Shown here one piece after another: positions 1 through 10,449 of a DNA stretch of 64,000 nucleotides. The stretch lies in NCBI GenBank assembly GCA_917880885.1, contig OU862913.1, positions 1,798,001-1,862,000 of the forward strand, in the 5' to 3' direction. Source of the DNA: Limnephilus marmoratus (Eukaryota > Arthropoda > Insecta > Trichoptera > Limnephilidae). Made by a program: the position numbers and the translations under genes. Under the pieces are notes generated by a model that saw nothing but the letters and a program-made list of their open reading frames with translations, made no database searches and was not told where the DNA came from. Position 1 is the first letter of the stretch; every line of letters starts with the position of its first letter.

Positions 1-433
1 TCATATACGAAAATATATTATGTACAATGTTTTGACCAATGAACGCGATGCTGCATAAAAAATGAATGCATACAGGACCATATTTACCTGGGAGGTCGCT
101 TGAAATTAACACCGTATATTGTCTATTTAAAGAAATTTAGATAAAGTTCGCACGCACAGGACATAATTGTGAACACATGTTATTTAATCCTGAAAAATAT
201 TTTAATATTAATATGTAATGTATTCTTTGATGAGTGTATTTTGAAAAGTAAAAGCAACATTTAATGGTGGGTGGAGCAGTAGTACCTATAAGGATTTGAT
301 CTTCCTTAATGTGATTCGTCAAGAGACAGATTGATGTGTAAGGACTCGAGGAATTTTAATCCAGTAAGAAAAGCGTGATTGAGACATATCATAGGCAATA
401 CAAGTATGATACTCTCAAATAGGTATATTTAAA
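1..433. other. AT-rich sequence, nothing identified
   Basis: Short stop-rich frames only. I see no domain, repeat end or RNA fold that I can support here. Confidence 0.5.
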
Positions 434-640
434 TTAAGGGTAATAGAGCCCAAAAAGGTAGGTTTTTAGCTTGGATCTAAACTCTGTTGGACTTGTTAAG
501 CATCTTAACTCCGGAGGGAGTCTATTCCAAGCTTTAGGCCCAGATTCTCCGAAAGCACGATCTCCAAACTTAGTATTTGGCTTTCGTTTAGGTTCTATTA
601 GTCTGCCTATAACAGATGATGTTGCTGATTAAGGGTTAAT
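434..640 (-). pseudogene. LINE reverse transcriptase, C-terminal fragment
   Basis: Read on the minus strand, one frame closes with a stop at 434-436. It encodes a tail with FGDRAFGESGPKAWNRLPPE and then FRSKLKTYLF. The pattern of an F-G-x-R-(A/S)-F box, a W-N-x-L-P box and a short K/F-rich end is the standard C-terminus of non-LTR (CR1/Jockey-like) reverse transcriptases. The frame meets a stop at about 635, so only about 65 codons survive and the catalytic domain is gone. It is a dead fragment. Confidence 0.7.
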
Positions 641-1060
641 TGCCTCAGACCGGTATTGACATGTAAGGTGGGGCCATTTCTTTGACTGATTTAAAAACCA
701 TCCAGTACAATTTGTACTGGATTCTTTCAGAACACCTGAGCCAGTGAAGGTTACGAAGGTGAATATTATAGACCCCGGTTATGAGTTATGGTATGTGACG
801 TCACAAGTCCCATTGAAAAAAAAGTCAAATTATTACATTTTCATGGTGAAATATTTTCCAAAATTGCCCCCTTCAAAAGCCCGAAGTTATCAATTTAGTT
901 TCTAGTGTGTTGTTTGGTTTATTTATGAGTAATCAGTCCGAGTTGTAACTCGAAGCCGATATGAAGTTTATTAATAAACAATGCAAAAGAGTGCGGTGTA
1001 GAGAAGTAAGACGCATCATTTTAATAACGATTCTTAGGAAGAATTCTTATTACGTATGGC
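641..1060. other. intergenic, nothing identified
   Basis: AT-rich with no sustained frame. A TGACGTCA octamer at about 797 is CRE-like, but nothing links it to a gene. Confidence 0.4.
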
Positions 1061-1390
1061 GAAGGATAAGTGTTTTTGTCTCATTTGACGTGCCTCAGTT
1101 GCAATACTTAAGCAAGAGAACTTAGAGAGGCATTGTAAAACCACTCATAAAAACTATGAAAAGGATTTCCCTTCACAGAGTGAATTGAGAAAACGAAAAG
1201 TTTTGATAACTTGTTTTTAAAAAGATCGAACGGGGTTCACAAGACCAGCCAAAAAATCAAAAGCTGCAACGATCGCATCATTTAAAATATCTTATATATT
1301 GGCGAAACACAAGAAACTATTTGAAGATGGAATGGTTGTGAAGGAAGCATTTATTGAAGCGGGTGAAACTTTATTTGGAAATTTCCATGT
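1061..1390 (+). pseudogene. hAT/ZBED-type transposase N-terminal relic
   Basis: The first frame reads C-x-C-L-I, an in-frame TGA, then a stretch with ENLERHCKTTHKNYEK. This has the C..C..H..H spacing of a BED-like finger, followed by a lysine-rich SELRKRK segment. After a frame change, 1276-1388 reads SFKISYILAKHKKLFEDG followed by VVKEAFIEAGETLFGNF. That order matches the N-terminus of the ZBED/GTF2IRD2-like hAT transposases known from many animal genomes. It has at least one stop and one frameshift and lacks the catalytic domain. The assignment rests on motif recognition only. Confidence 0.5.
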
Positions 1391-2183
1391 GTTAAACCGT
1401 TCATGAGTTCCAAGTACAAAAATAGCACGAACAACATTTTCTGGTTTTAAATGTAGTATCAATTTAACATCAATAAATATCAATTTAATTGGGTGTAGTA
1501 TAAATCAAAGCCGAGGACTCGCGTGCAGTTTAATATCTTACGTTAAAACCAGTTTCATGTTTCGAATAATCTGTCGAAATTCCAGTAGTGGATTAATCTA
1601 CTTACGCATTTCGAAGAAAATCATTATAATATTTCGAGTTAAATTTTATTTCAAACCATTCTTCAAAATTCGTAATTCGTTGGAGAACCATATGCATTTT
1701 ATGAGAGTAATACTTATTTAAGCTGGGGACTCGCAACAAGATTCACTCTTCATTTAAAACCAATTTTGTGATCAAAATGTTAAATTCCAGTTGTGGATTC
1801 ATCTGCTGACACTTTGAAGAAAAGCTTTCTCTTATTCGACGTGCAGTTATAACATTCCATTTGCAGACTATTCATATACTGCCAGAATAAAAGAAAAACC
1901 ATTTTCATGATCTGAGTGTAGCTTTAATTCACCGCTTATTAATTAGTTTTGTGTTCTGAATACAACGATAAATTAAATAATGAGTTGCAGATTCATCGTT
2001 TACCGAGTGAAGTTTTACATATGAGTTGCATACTAACTATTATTTGGGGACTCTTACGCAGAAGCAATTTTAAGTTTTTTTATTTTATTTGTTAACATTT
2101 AAACCTGCTAAACTACTTATGTAGTTTGTCAGCAGGTGCATGAAGACAACTTTTTTGCAATAACATGGTACAATAGTAAAACA
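1391..2183. other. intergenic, nothing identified
   Basis: AT-rich sequence with several loosely similar stretches (a recurring 'ctcgcgtgcag/ctcgcaac' plus 'ttaaaaccagtttcatg/ccaattttgtg' theme at about 1515, 1730 and 1935). These may be a decayed tandem array with a period near 200 bp. There is no coding frame. Confidence 0.3.
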
Positions 2184-2242
2184 GTATCTAGCAAGGGCGG
2201 ATCCAGGATTTTTTTCTGGGGGGGGGGCACAAGGGGCGGACG

Positions 2243-3183
2243 CAGTGGCGTAGCAAGGGGGGGGGGGGTGACCCGGGTGCCACCCGAGGGGGGGTTTCAC
2301 TCGAACGTGGAGAAAAACTTACGAAAGTGCAAAATTGCTGCAAAAAATATTTTACGCTTGAAAACTGACTTATTTAGCTCTATGGCTCGTTTGATCGGGG
2401 ATTCCCGAAAAAATGTTTTTTTCTGTATTATATTGTTTAAGGAATAATAAATAATTTGGAGGTTTTTAGAGAACGTTTTTATGAATTCGAAATATACGTT
2501 TTGAATTTGTTTACACCGTTTACCAAGTTAACTGCCGACAGCATTTACACCAAACGATTAGCTGCTTACACTGAGGTAGTTTCGCAAGCTAAGGTAATTC
2601 GTCTACCAAATGAAAGAGCACCCTCAGATTTTGATCAGTTGTAGATTCTTTGGATAAGAGGTCACCTTCGCATTACTAGCGCTGTAAATCATAATACATA
2701 AATTACTTTATCCAATATTAGGTTGGGTATTATCTAAAATCTAGTTTGTGTTACTAAAAATAAAGATACTGTATATTTTTCAAAATTTAATTCTATGTAC
2801 AAGTATAATCGATAAACTAGTAATCCTTGAATTAGATTTTTGCCTTAGTCCTAATTTTGAAAAATAAAAAGTTTTTTGATTGGCGACGTTACGTGAGTGT
2901 CATTCTCATTTCTTTCGTACATTGTGATTGACGGGAACTCGTGAAGGGAATTATTACCTATTGATTGTTGAAAAAGTTGTTATTCCGTTAGTGTTTTTAA
3001 AAATGTTTTAATTTTGAGGATTGCGAAATTTTTGTTAACACATTTGACTAGCTAGTAATGTTTTTATATTTAAGGAGGTCGAAATTTGCGTTTTGAATTT
3101 TTCAAGGTAAACTTTAAAATTGGTGGGGTGGGGAGTTTTCACGTTTTCTGCCCCGGGTGCCACCCATGCTAGCTACGCCACTG
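2243..3183. mobile_element. hAT-like element nested in the outer hAT
   Basis: The ends are CAGTGGCGTAGC and GCTACGCCACTG, with GGTGCCACCC-type G/C-rich sequence just inside both. The octamer GGCGGACG flanks it exactly (2235-2242 and 3184-3191), giving a perfect 8-bp target duplication. The 941-bp interior has no transposase; frames at 2320-2645 resemble no family I know. The right end is identical over 34 bp to the sequence starting at 60712. Confidence 0.85.
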
Positions 3184-3410
3184 GGCGGACGGGCAAAAAA
3201 CAACAATTACTGTTAGGATTTTTTTCTGCGGGAGGCACAAGGGGCGGACGGGCAAAAAAATCAACAATTACTGTTAGGATTTTTTCTGGGGGGGGGGGTC
3301 ACAAGGGGCGGACGGGCAAAAATATCAACAATTAGTGTTAGAATTTTTTTTCTGGTCGGGCACAAGGGGCGGACCGGCAAAAAAAACAACAATTACCGTT
3401 AGAAATAAAT
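3184..3410 (+). repeat. subterminal tandem repeat, ~60-bp unit x4
   Basis: Four units share GGGCGGACGGGCAAAAA, then CAACAATTACTGTTAG, then a T-run and a G-run. They begin near 3184, 3243, 3307 and 3369. A fifth partial unit forms the left end of the outer hAT (2199-2242). Subterminal arrays of this kind are common transposase-binding regions; here that role is inferred. Confidence 0.7.
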
Positions 3411-3619
3411 TTGAAGTATCATACTTCAAGTTTATTTCTACAAGTTCAAGTATGTATAGGAAGGTTTATGAAAGTGTCGAAAAATTAAATGTTTAATAAA
3501 GACAGTTTTAGCTTCTCAGTAACTTCTTTAACTTCTATGATGGAATCTCCATAGTACATAAAAATACCGGGGGGTACGTGCCCCCGTGCCCCCCCCCTAA
3601 ATCCGCCTATGGTATCTAG

Positions 3620-3868
3620 GTATGTATAATGTTGATGATAAGTTAAACAATAAAGATAAGTTGGCTAAGTTACAGAAAATTATGAATATAAATATGTAAA
3701 AAGTAGCATAAGCCTTATATAACACACGAGTACAAATTAATTTATTTTGAACAAATAAATATACTCAACAGTACTTCTATAGTTTAATATAGGTACATAA
3801 GGTAATACAAATTGTGAATGTGAATTCCGATTGGGAAAACAAGGTCTTCGATAGGGCATCAATATAAA
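3620..3868. other. short intergenic stretch, nothing identified
   Basis: AT-rich, no frame and no repeat end recognised. Confidence 0.4.
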
Positions 3869-4140
3869 TCATCCATCAGCATCTAATAGCCATTTCCTTA
3901 GATCGTATTTGACTTTAGCTGTAAAAACATTTATATTTTTAATTGTCATTGGTAGTTTATTAAATATACTGGGTACAATATAGTTTAGGGTTCTTTCACC
4001 GTATTTATTGGTACATTTAGGAACCACCAATCCTTCATTTTGAGTGAATCTTGTATTATGTTTATGTAAAACTCTTTCCCTAACGTTAAAACCTGTCTTG
4101 TGTTTTGAAGATCCGAAATCCTATTACATGGATTCTATTC
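3869..4140 (-). pseudogene. LINE reverse transcriptase, C-terminal fragment
   Basis: A minus-strand frame of about 90 codons ends at a stop at 3869-3871. It contains FNVRERVLHKHNTRFTQNEG, LVVPKCTNKYGERTLNY and FNKLPMTIKNINVF. This is the charged C-terminal domain of a non-LTR reverse transcriptase, with a K-Y-G-E-R-T box followed by F-N-x-L-P. The RT palm is missing. The sequence differs from the fragment at 434-640, so it comes from another LINE lineage. Confidence 0.65.
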
Positions 4141-4269
4141 TCGATTTCCGAAAGCAGTTATTATAAGTTTGTGGTAGAATTCACAAACATGATTTTTATT
4201 GAAAGAACATGTAATATAAAAATCGGCATAAAATGATGTCGCAATAAAATAATAGGATTTCTAGGCACT

Positions 4270-4371
4270 ACCCCCCTCCCTCCCAGCGCTTGAAAATCTG
4301 CGGAGAGTCGATCGACCGGAGTCTTATAACATTGAGATAGATCGCCAGCAGTTCAAGTTTGAGCACCCCTG
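4270..4371 (-). mobile_element. possible hAT (Charlie-like) terminus
   Basis: Read on the minus strand from 4371, the sequence opens CAGGGGTGCTCAAACTTGAA, the usual start of Charlie-type hAT MITEs. I could not find the partner terminus or a target duplication, so the extent is a guess. Confidence 0.3.
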
Positions 4372-5000
4372 CCCTACTAAGTTTCACAGCTCTAAACTTT
4401 GTGTTGCTATGGTGACGAAAATAGTATATTTTCTGCCAGTCATGTTTGTGAAGTCAACATTGCACTTAGTTCTCTAAGTCGTTATCTGAGTGGACTCTCT
4501 TTCGTCGTTTAATTTGATAAAAGCGGTTGTGAGATATTTTATACTTCAATCGTCATTTTAAAGAAATAATTTTACACGCCGTTATTTGTTGCGTGTCAGT
4601 ATGTTATTATGTTTGTGTTGCTATATTTCCAGTTTTTAAATATAACTATTTTGTTTTCCTCGATCAATTGCATGACTCGTATTAGAGTAAGAAACAATCT
4701 GCGAGCAGAATATTTTTATAATTGTTATGTTTATGTAGGTATATTTATACGAGAATGTAGCGCAAAAAGGTTTTTTCACCCAACTTAATAGTTGAATTCT
4801 CGAGGTTTCATAACCGTCTATGATTATTATATTTAGTGTAGAGTTGTCCGAGGCTTTGAATGTTTCAGATAACTAAAAGCTGTATTATAACCACTCTTTA
4901 ATATGATGATATATCAAGGTTCGGTTGCAGGTCTAATTTATTTAAAGCTGGGACGAATTGTCCATCGGTATTTTAAATCGGAATACTATCACAGAAGGCC

Positions 5001-8000
5001 ATGGATCTTCCCAACCCAGAGAGTGTTTCCATCAAGGTGGAACCAGGGTCCCAGGAAGAAGGCGCAGGTGAAATGCCCTTTACGGATATAGATATCTACC
5101 TCTCGGATGTGAAGAAGGAATGTTTGAAGTATGCGATTAGTACTTTGGCAGTCAGTAAGTTACATTGCAAAGGTAAGAAAATGTTGATCTCAGATGTCCT
5201 GAATTCATGTCCGTTTTGCATTTTTTTTTCGCTGACGGACGTATGGAATATTTTCAGTTGACTGTCAGATACTTAAATTCGTTACTACTTGTATTTTTCA
5301 TAAATATTCTCGATTTCCCGAGTAAAGACCTCATCTTATTGGGACCGATATAAGTATCATATATTTTGAGCATTAAAAATATTAAAACAACCAAACTCCG
5401 TTCTGAAAGTGCTCAAAAGTAAATGGTATTTCTTTTCTAAAGCGTCGGTCCCTGAAGCGGACGTCTAGGGTTCTTCTTATTTCTGAAATTAATCCTAAAG
5501 TCTGTTATTTAAACTATCGCTTTTACAAGGTTTTTCAAAGGTACTTCTATCTTCATTATTTTAATTCACTTTTTTATTCAATTAATATTACTCCTTAGTA
5601 TATACAATCTGGAGGAAAGACGATCATAATTTAGAATGTTAAACACTGTTCTTCTCGGCATATCAATGTAGGTATTGTATTGTTGTTTGTACAGGTAGCA
5701 GTAATGTGGAGACTGTTCCCATCAAGGCAGAACCAGGTCCTCGAGAAGAAGTTAAAGGGGGAATTACTTATACGGAAATTGACTTAGATCACCCGGATGT
5801 TAAAAAGGAATGCTCAGAGCGCTCTGAAAGAATTACCCAAACGGCAGGTAAATCGTATTCTTGTTTTTTTAAGTCAGGGGCGGGGAACCTGTTTGCTCTC
5901 GCGAAGATTTGAATGTTTGTAGTATCACCCGTGGGCCGCATATAGATTTTCAAGCGCATGGGTACATGTTCTCGAAAAATTATTAAAATAAAATTTTTCA
6001 CAACGAAATGTCTTGAACTAATAGTAAATAGTTTATGCCCACGTTATGACGTAATACAACATATTTATTATTATTATTTTTCCCTTGCTTATTTCTCAAT
6101 GGTATCTTTAAACAAATTTACTTTTTCCGTAATACTTTTTTACCAAGAGTATGTATAATAAAAAAATATTAAAATTGTTTTGAAAGTTTGGAACTTGGAT
6201 ACGCGCCATAAAATTTATTAAAATAAATTTGGGCACTATTCTAATTTAAATTTATTTATGCTATGGGACCATGAGGGCGCCATCTATGGTTTTTGTATTA
6301 TATTGAATTTACGTGTGACATTGAAATTCAGTATATTCATGCATTTTCTTACCTCTGTGGAGAAGGCAATTACTTCCGACGTGAGTGTTAGTGAAAGCCA
6401 AGAGATGTCACTCCTAGTCAAATCATAATCGAATAATTCACCCATAATTACAAGAGCAAGTCTAGAGATAACTTCATCCTTATTCAAACTTTATTTTTTA
6501 AATCCATTTTCTTCAAAATAATAAATTAAACCGTTTTATAATGGAATATACTTATCAAATATTATGTATCTGCTTAGTTACTGCAAATAGCTTATCAGCA
6601 GGATCTTTGTTAAACTAATGAATCAATCCAACAATAAATACAAGTACGAGTATAAATCATATAATTTCATAAATAGCCCCGACCCACAACGAATTTTTAA
6701 TGTACTACATGCATACTCATATTATGAATGTTTCGTTTTTGTTATTCCAGGTAGCATTAATGTGGACACTGTACCCATCAAGGCAGAATTGGGACCCCGA
6801 GAAGAAGACGGAGAGAGTATCCCTTACACGGAAATAGACATAGACCTGACAGATGTTAAAAAGGAATGCTTAGAGCACTCTGAAAGTATTGCAGAGACTG
6901 CTGCAGGTACTATCGATTTTTGTTTCTTTTAATAATTTTCTATTTTCATTATAGATATATACTTATTGAATTTTATCGTTAATATTTTTCAGACATTATA
7001 ACGGACTTGAATGTACTGATGCACCCTGGAGAAGAATATCATTCATGTCCCCATTGTAGCTACTCCTGCTCAAACAAATCAAATTTAACAAGGCACTTAC
7101 GCACCCATTCTGGAGAAAAACCTTTTTCATGTCCCCATTGTAACTACTCCTGCTCAAAAAAATCAGATTTAAAAAGGCACTTACGCACCCATTCAGGAGA
7201 AAAACCTTTTTCCTGTCCCCATTGTAACTATTTCTGCTCAAAAAAATCAAGTTTAACACGGCACTTACGCACCCATTCTGGAGAAAAACCTTTTTCATGT
7301 CACCATTGTAGCTACTCCTGCTCACGTAAATCACATTTAACGATGCACTTACGCACCCATTCTGGAGAAAAACCTTTTTCATGTCATCTTTGTAGCTACT
7401 CCTGCTCAGACAAATCACGTTTAACGAACCACTTTCGTATCCATACTGGGGAAAAACCTTTTTCATGTCCCCATTGTAACTACTCCTGCTCACGTAAATC
7501 ACAATTAACAAGGCACTTACGCACCCATTCAGGAGATAAACCTTTTTCCTGTCCCCATTGTAACTATTTCTGCTCAAAAAAATCAAGTTTAACTCGGCAC
7601 TTACGCACCCATTCTGGAGAAAAACCTTTTTCATGTCACCATTGTAGCTACTCCTGCTCACGTAAATCACATTTAACGATGCACTTACGCACCCATTCTG
7701 GAGAAAAACCTTTTTCATGTCATCTTTGTAGCTACTCCTGCTCAGACAAATCACGTTTAACGAACCACTTTCGTATCCATACTGGGGAAAAACCTTTTTC
7801 ATGTCCCCATTGTAACTACTCCAGCTCAAACAAATCAGATTTAAAAAGGCACTTACGCACCCATTCAGGAGAAAAACCTTTTTCCTGTCCCCATTGTAAC
7901 TACTCCTGCTCACGTAAATCACAATTAACAAGGCACTTACGCACCCATACTGGAAAAAAGCATTTTCATGTCCCCATTGTAGCTACTTCTGCTCAGACAA

Positions 8001-8011
8001 ATCAGCTTTAA
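5001..8011 (+). CDS. C2H2 zinc-finger protein, copy A (4 coding exons)
   Basis: Predicted nuclear DNA-binding protein of 493 aa from exons 5001-5154, 5695-5847, 6751-6906 and 6993-8011. All junctions are phase 1 with GT donors and AG acceptors, so any of the first three exons can join the last. The start lies in a good context (GGCCATGG). Exons 1-3 each encode a ~51-residue acidic module with (V/S)xIK(A/V)E and DVKKEC. Eleven fingers follow from residue ~173, pattern C-x2-C-x12-H-x3-H with HSGEKPF linkers. Fingers 3-5 and 7-9 are the same three-finger block repeated. A one-base loss near 7955-7965 ('ggaaaaaagcatttt' where other units have 'ggagaaaaaccttttt') shifts the frame, so the last ~17 residues are not finger-like. 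The gene may still be expressed as a shortened protein. A specific target is unknown. Confidence 0.72.
7047..7965 (+). repeat. 84-bp tandem zinc-finger coding repeat, 11 units
   Basis: Each 84-bp unit encodes one 28-residue finger plus linker. Units are nearly identical except for codons at helix positions -1, 3 and 6 and occasional neighbours. A block of about four units (7215-7550 against 7551-7886) is duplicated within the array, showing recent unequal crossover or slippage. Confidence 0.85.
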
Positions 8012-8330
8012 CAAGTCACTTACGCACCCATACCGGAGAAAAACTTTTAAAATGTTCCTATTGTAACTATTTCTGCTTAAACAAATCATATTTAATGGTG
8101 CACTTACGCACCCATTCAGGAGAAAAACCTTTTACCTGTCCCCATTGTAACTTCTCGTGCTCAAATAAATCACATTTAACGGTGCACTTACGCACCTATT
8201 CTAGACCAAAACATTTTTCATGCCCCCATGACATGGGGAACTACTAATTGTAACTACTCCTTCTCGATAAAATCACGTTTAACAACGCACTTACGCATCC
8301 ATAATGGATAAAAAACCTTTTTTGCTTCCT
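7966..8330 (+). pseudogene. frameshifted trailing zinc fingers (copy A)
   Basis: Past the frameshift, finger motifs continue in another frame: units at about 7970-8030, 8050-8105 and 8130-8190 with CPHC, CSYC and HLRTH boxes, then a decayed stretch with a CATGACATGGGG interruption. Further ghosts of fingers occur to about 8560. The same degenerate tail follows copy B at 31060-31340, so this decay predates the duplication. Confidence 0.75.
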
Positions 8331-8815
8331 TCTGCAATTCATGTTCTCTAAAGGGTAGAGTTCATATTTTAACCCTTACTGAATATAACTTCATTTTCCC
8401 GTTGTTACTACTTCTGCTCACACAAGTCATCGTTGACAATGCTTACTAATCCTGGAGAATACCGTTTTCATTTGCCTTATGCAGTTATTCACGTTCACAT
8501 TCTTACTCATTGTGGAGAAAATTCATTGTCTTGTTCTAGCTGTAAGCATAATAATAAAAATTATTGAACCACCCCGTTAAAAATTGGGCCGCTAAAGTCA
8601 AAATTCAAGAAATACCATACAAGTAAGTATATGGCATTCAAGTGCCGTGCATTACAGACTCTGCTGAAAAGCGTTTGCAGCTTTTAGACGTTGTGACAAA
8701 AAGACAACTTTACAACAAAGGTTGTTTACAACACTGGGTGTTATCTTTATTATTAAACATTTTAGAAATCTAACCTTTCTAAAAAAAAAGCCAAAATTGT
8801 TTGACTGTAATTATA
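8331..8815 (+). other. zinc-finger 3' flank
   Basis: Very degraded finger-like sequence to about 8560, then AT-rich DNA shared with copy B. There is no gene. Confidence 0.4.
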
Positions 8816-9034
8816 CAGGGTGGCGCAAAACTACCGATATGGTTTGAATGTGTAGTAACTAACAAACAGAACAGCGATCATCAATTAACAATTTTTGATC
8901 GCTGTTCCGTTGTGTTGTGTTTCATTTCAAATTCCCCAAGTTTTCTTCATAAAATTCTGAAAAAATAAAAAATACAAATAAATTTTAAGAGTTTTTGAAC
9001 ATTCAAACCATATCGGCAGTTTTTCGCCACCCTT
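8816..9034. mobile_element. mariner-like MITE, 35-bp TIRs
   Basis: Starts CAGGGTGGCGCAAAACTACC and ends in the near-perfect inverted copy (reverse complement AAGGGTGGCGAAAAACTGCC), both followed by GATATGGTTTGAATG. TA dinucleotides flank it (8814-8815, 9035-9036). At 219 bp it has no coding capacity. It sits in the shared 3' flank of the zinc-finger genes; the B counterpart is longer. Confidence 0.8.
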
Positions 9035-9697
9035 TATTCTGAATTTAGAAACGAATCATTACATTGACAAAAATAAAGGTTTCAACCTCTGCAGAGGAAT
9101 TTAATGAAATTACAATAGGATGACACTAAATTTTAGAAATTTGTAAAAGTTTTTATACCTAATAAATTTAGTGTAAGGAACTTAAAAATTAATGACTACA
9201 TGTAATTATATTTTCTGGCCGAAATTAGCTCAAGAGTGAGATAAATGGAATTCTTTAGAGGAGGCCTTTACCGCGTGAGAGAGGGATTCTTGCTAATGAA
9301 TAATTTAAGATACCTATATAACATTTTTCAACAAGATTGTAAGTAACATTAATTATACTTTTTCTTATTTTATACCTCGGTAACATACTATTTGCAAGAA
9401 ATAAAAGTTTTTTCTATTTTTATTTATTTATTTATAATTGTGTTAATAAAGTTAGTTATTTTATTTGTGATTTTGTCTTCATGATAAAAGTAGGTTGGTT
9501 GTTAGCATCCTAGATGAGGAAGTAGAGCCACCGCAGAGAGGGACTTTAGTCCTAGTAACTATCTCTTATCACAGTTCATTCCGGTCATCGATTTAAAAAA
9601 TAAACAGAGCTGCGGCTTGTGTTCTTTTAATCTGTCGTAGATTTTTTTTTTTTTTGAGATAAACAGGATACTTATAAAACATTTTGTGGGTAATATA
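9035..9697 (+). other. 3' flank with two AATAAA sites
   Basis: AT-rich and shared with copy B (34178-34841). Contains AATAAA at 9400-9405 and 9445-9450, followed by T/G-rich sequence. No coding frame. Confidence 0.4.
9400..9450 (+). promoter_or_regulatory. candidate polyadenylation signals
   Basis: AATAAA at 9400-9405 and again at 9445-9450, followed within 30 bp by 'tttatttgtgattttgtcttc'. Both hexamers are kept in copy B (34544-34549, 34589-34594). They could end the zinc-finger transcripts, implying a 3' UTR of about 1.4 kb that contains the MITE. In AT-rich DNA this hexamer also arises by chance. Confidence 0.35.
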
Positions 9698-10058
9698 CAG
9701 GGTGTTAAGGGACATACTTGACTTTAACCAGTGATTCCTGATATTATTTGGAGTAAAAAATGTACATGAAATTTTGGTCTCCGGTGACTTTTTTTGACGA
9801 TTTTTTTTTCAAAAATTTTTTCTTCTTAATCAAACTAAAAAAAAATCTTCCGCATGTCGTCACTGGTCACTCAGCCGAGTGTCCGACGAACCCCTTTCCC
9901 CGCTTCCAACTCTTCAACAACTACCATTAGTTAATGTTTATGTAGAAAAAAAACGTCAAAAATTTCACCGGAGACCAAAATTTCGTTTGCATTTTTTACT
10001 CCAAATAATGTCAAGAATCACTGGTTAAAGTAAGTCAAGTACGTCCCTTAACATCCTG
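9698..10058. mobile_element. foldback MITE with ~95-bp inverted termini, TA TSD
   Basis: Starts CAGGGTGTTAAGGGACATAC and ends in the inverted counterpart (reverse complement CAGGATGTTAAGGGACGTAC). The inverted arms continue for about 95 bp, through GGTCTCCGGTGA on both sides. TA lies at each end (9696-9697, 10059-10060). Tc1/mariner-type termini, 361 bp, non-coding. Confidence 0.8.
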
Positions 10059-10124
10059 TATATTAAATTAAAATACAAATATAAATATCCCTAGACTAAT
10101 GTGTCTGCAGTGATCACATTTGAA

Positions 10125-10336
10125 CAAGGGCGGAAACAGGGGGGGGGGGGGGGGGGGGGTCAAGGGGGTCTTGACCCCCCCTGGGCTGGGTCCAAGACCT
10201 AGGTGGACCTACTTTTTACTTGTATCTATTATTATCAATATTAAATTATAACTTCTTGTGACTTAACGACGACTATGTGACCCCCCCCCCTGACGCTATG
10301 TGACGCCCCCTGGCGCCAAAGCTGGATCCGCCCTTG
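10125..10336. mobile_element. hAT MITE, perfect 8-bp TSD
   Basis: Ends CAAGGGCGGAAACAGG and GGATCCGCCCTTG, flanked by CATTTGAA at 10117-10124 and 10337-10344. Contains a 20+ G-run and a C-run. Same end type as the outer hAT at 2192-3611. Confidence 0.85.
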
Positions 10337-10449
10337 CATTTGAATCTTCACAGAAGCAAACACATGAAAAACAATGCAAGTATTATTTATACATAACTTG
10401 AAAAATTAAATAAAAAGTTGAAATACATAATAAGTATACAATATTTATG

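Larger units (their letters stand above)
2192..3611. mobile_element. non-autonomous hAT element (outer), 8-bp TSD
   Basis: The element starts CAAGGGCGGATCCAGG and ends ATCCGCCTATG (reverse complement CATAGGCGGATTTAGG), so the termini are imperfect inverted repeats. It is flanked by the same octamer GTATCTAG at 2184-2191 and 3612-3619, the 8-bp target duplication expected of hAT transposases. No transposase is encoded. Its interior holds a second element (2243-3183) and a subterminal tandem repeat. Related short copies with the same ends lie at 24616-24886 and 10125-10336. Confidence 0.85.

Noticed and set aside
797..804. TGACGTCA octamer as a promoter element
   Set aside because: Single occurrence with no transcript or gene nearby; expected by chance in a window of this size.
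7047..7965. Regular 84-bp repeats considered as a CRISPR-like or satellite array
   Set aside because: The unit encodes one C2H2 finger with intact ligands and a standard linker; variable positions fall on the recognition helix, not in spacers.
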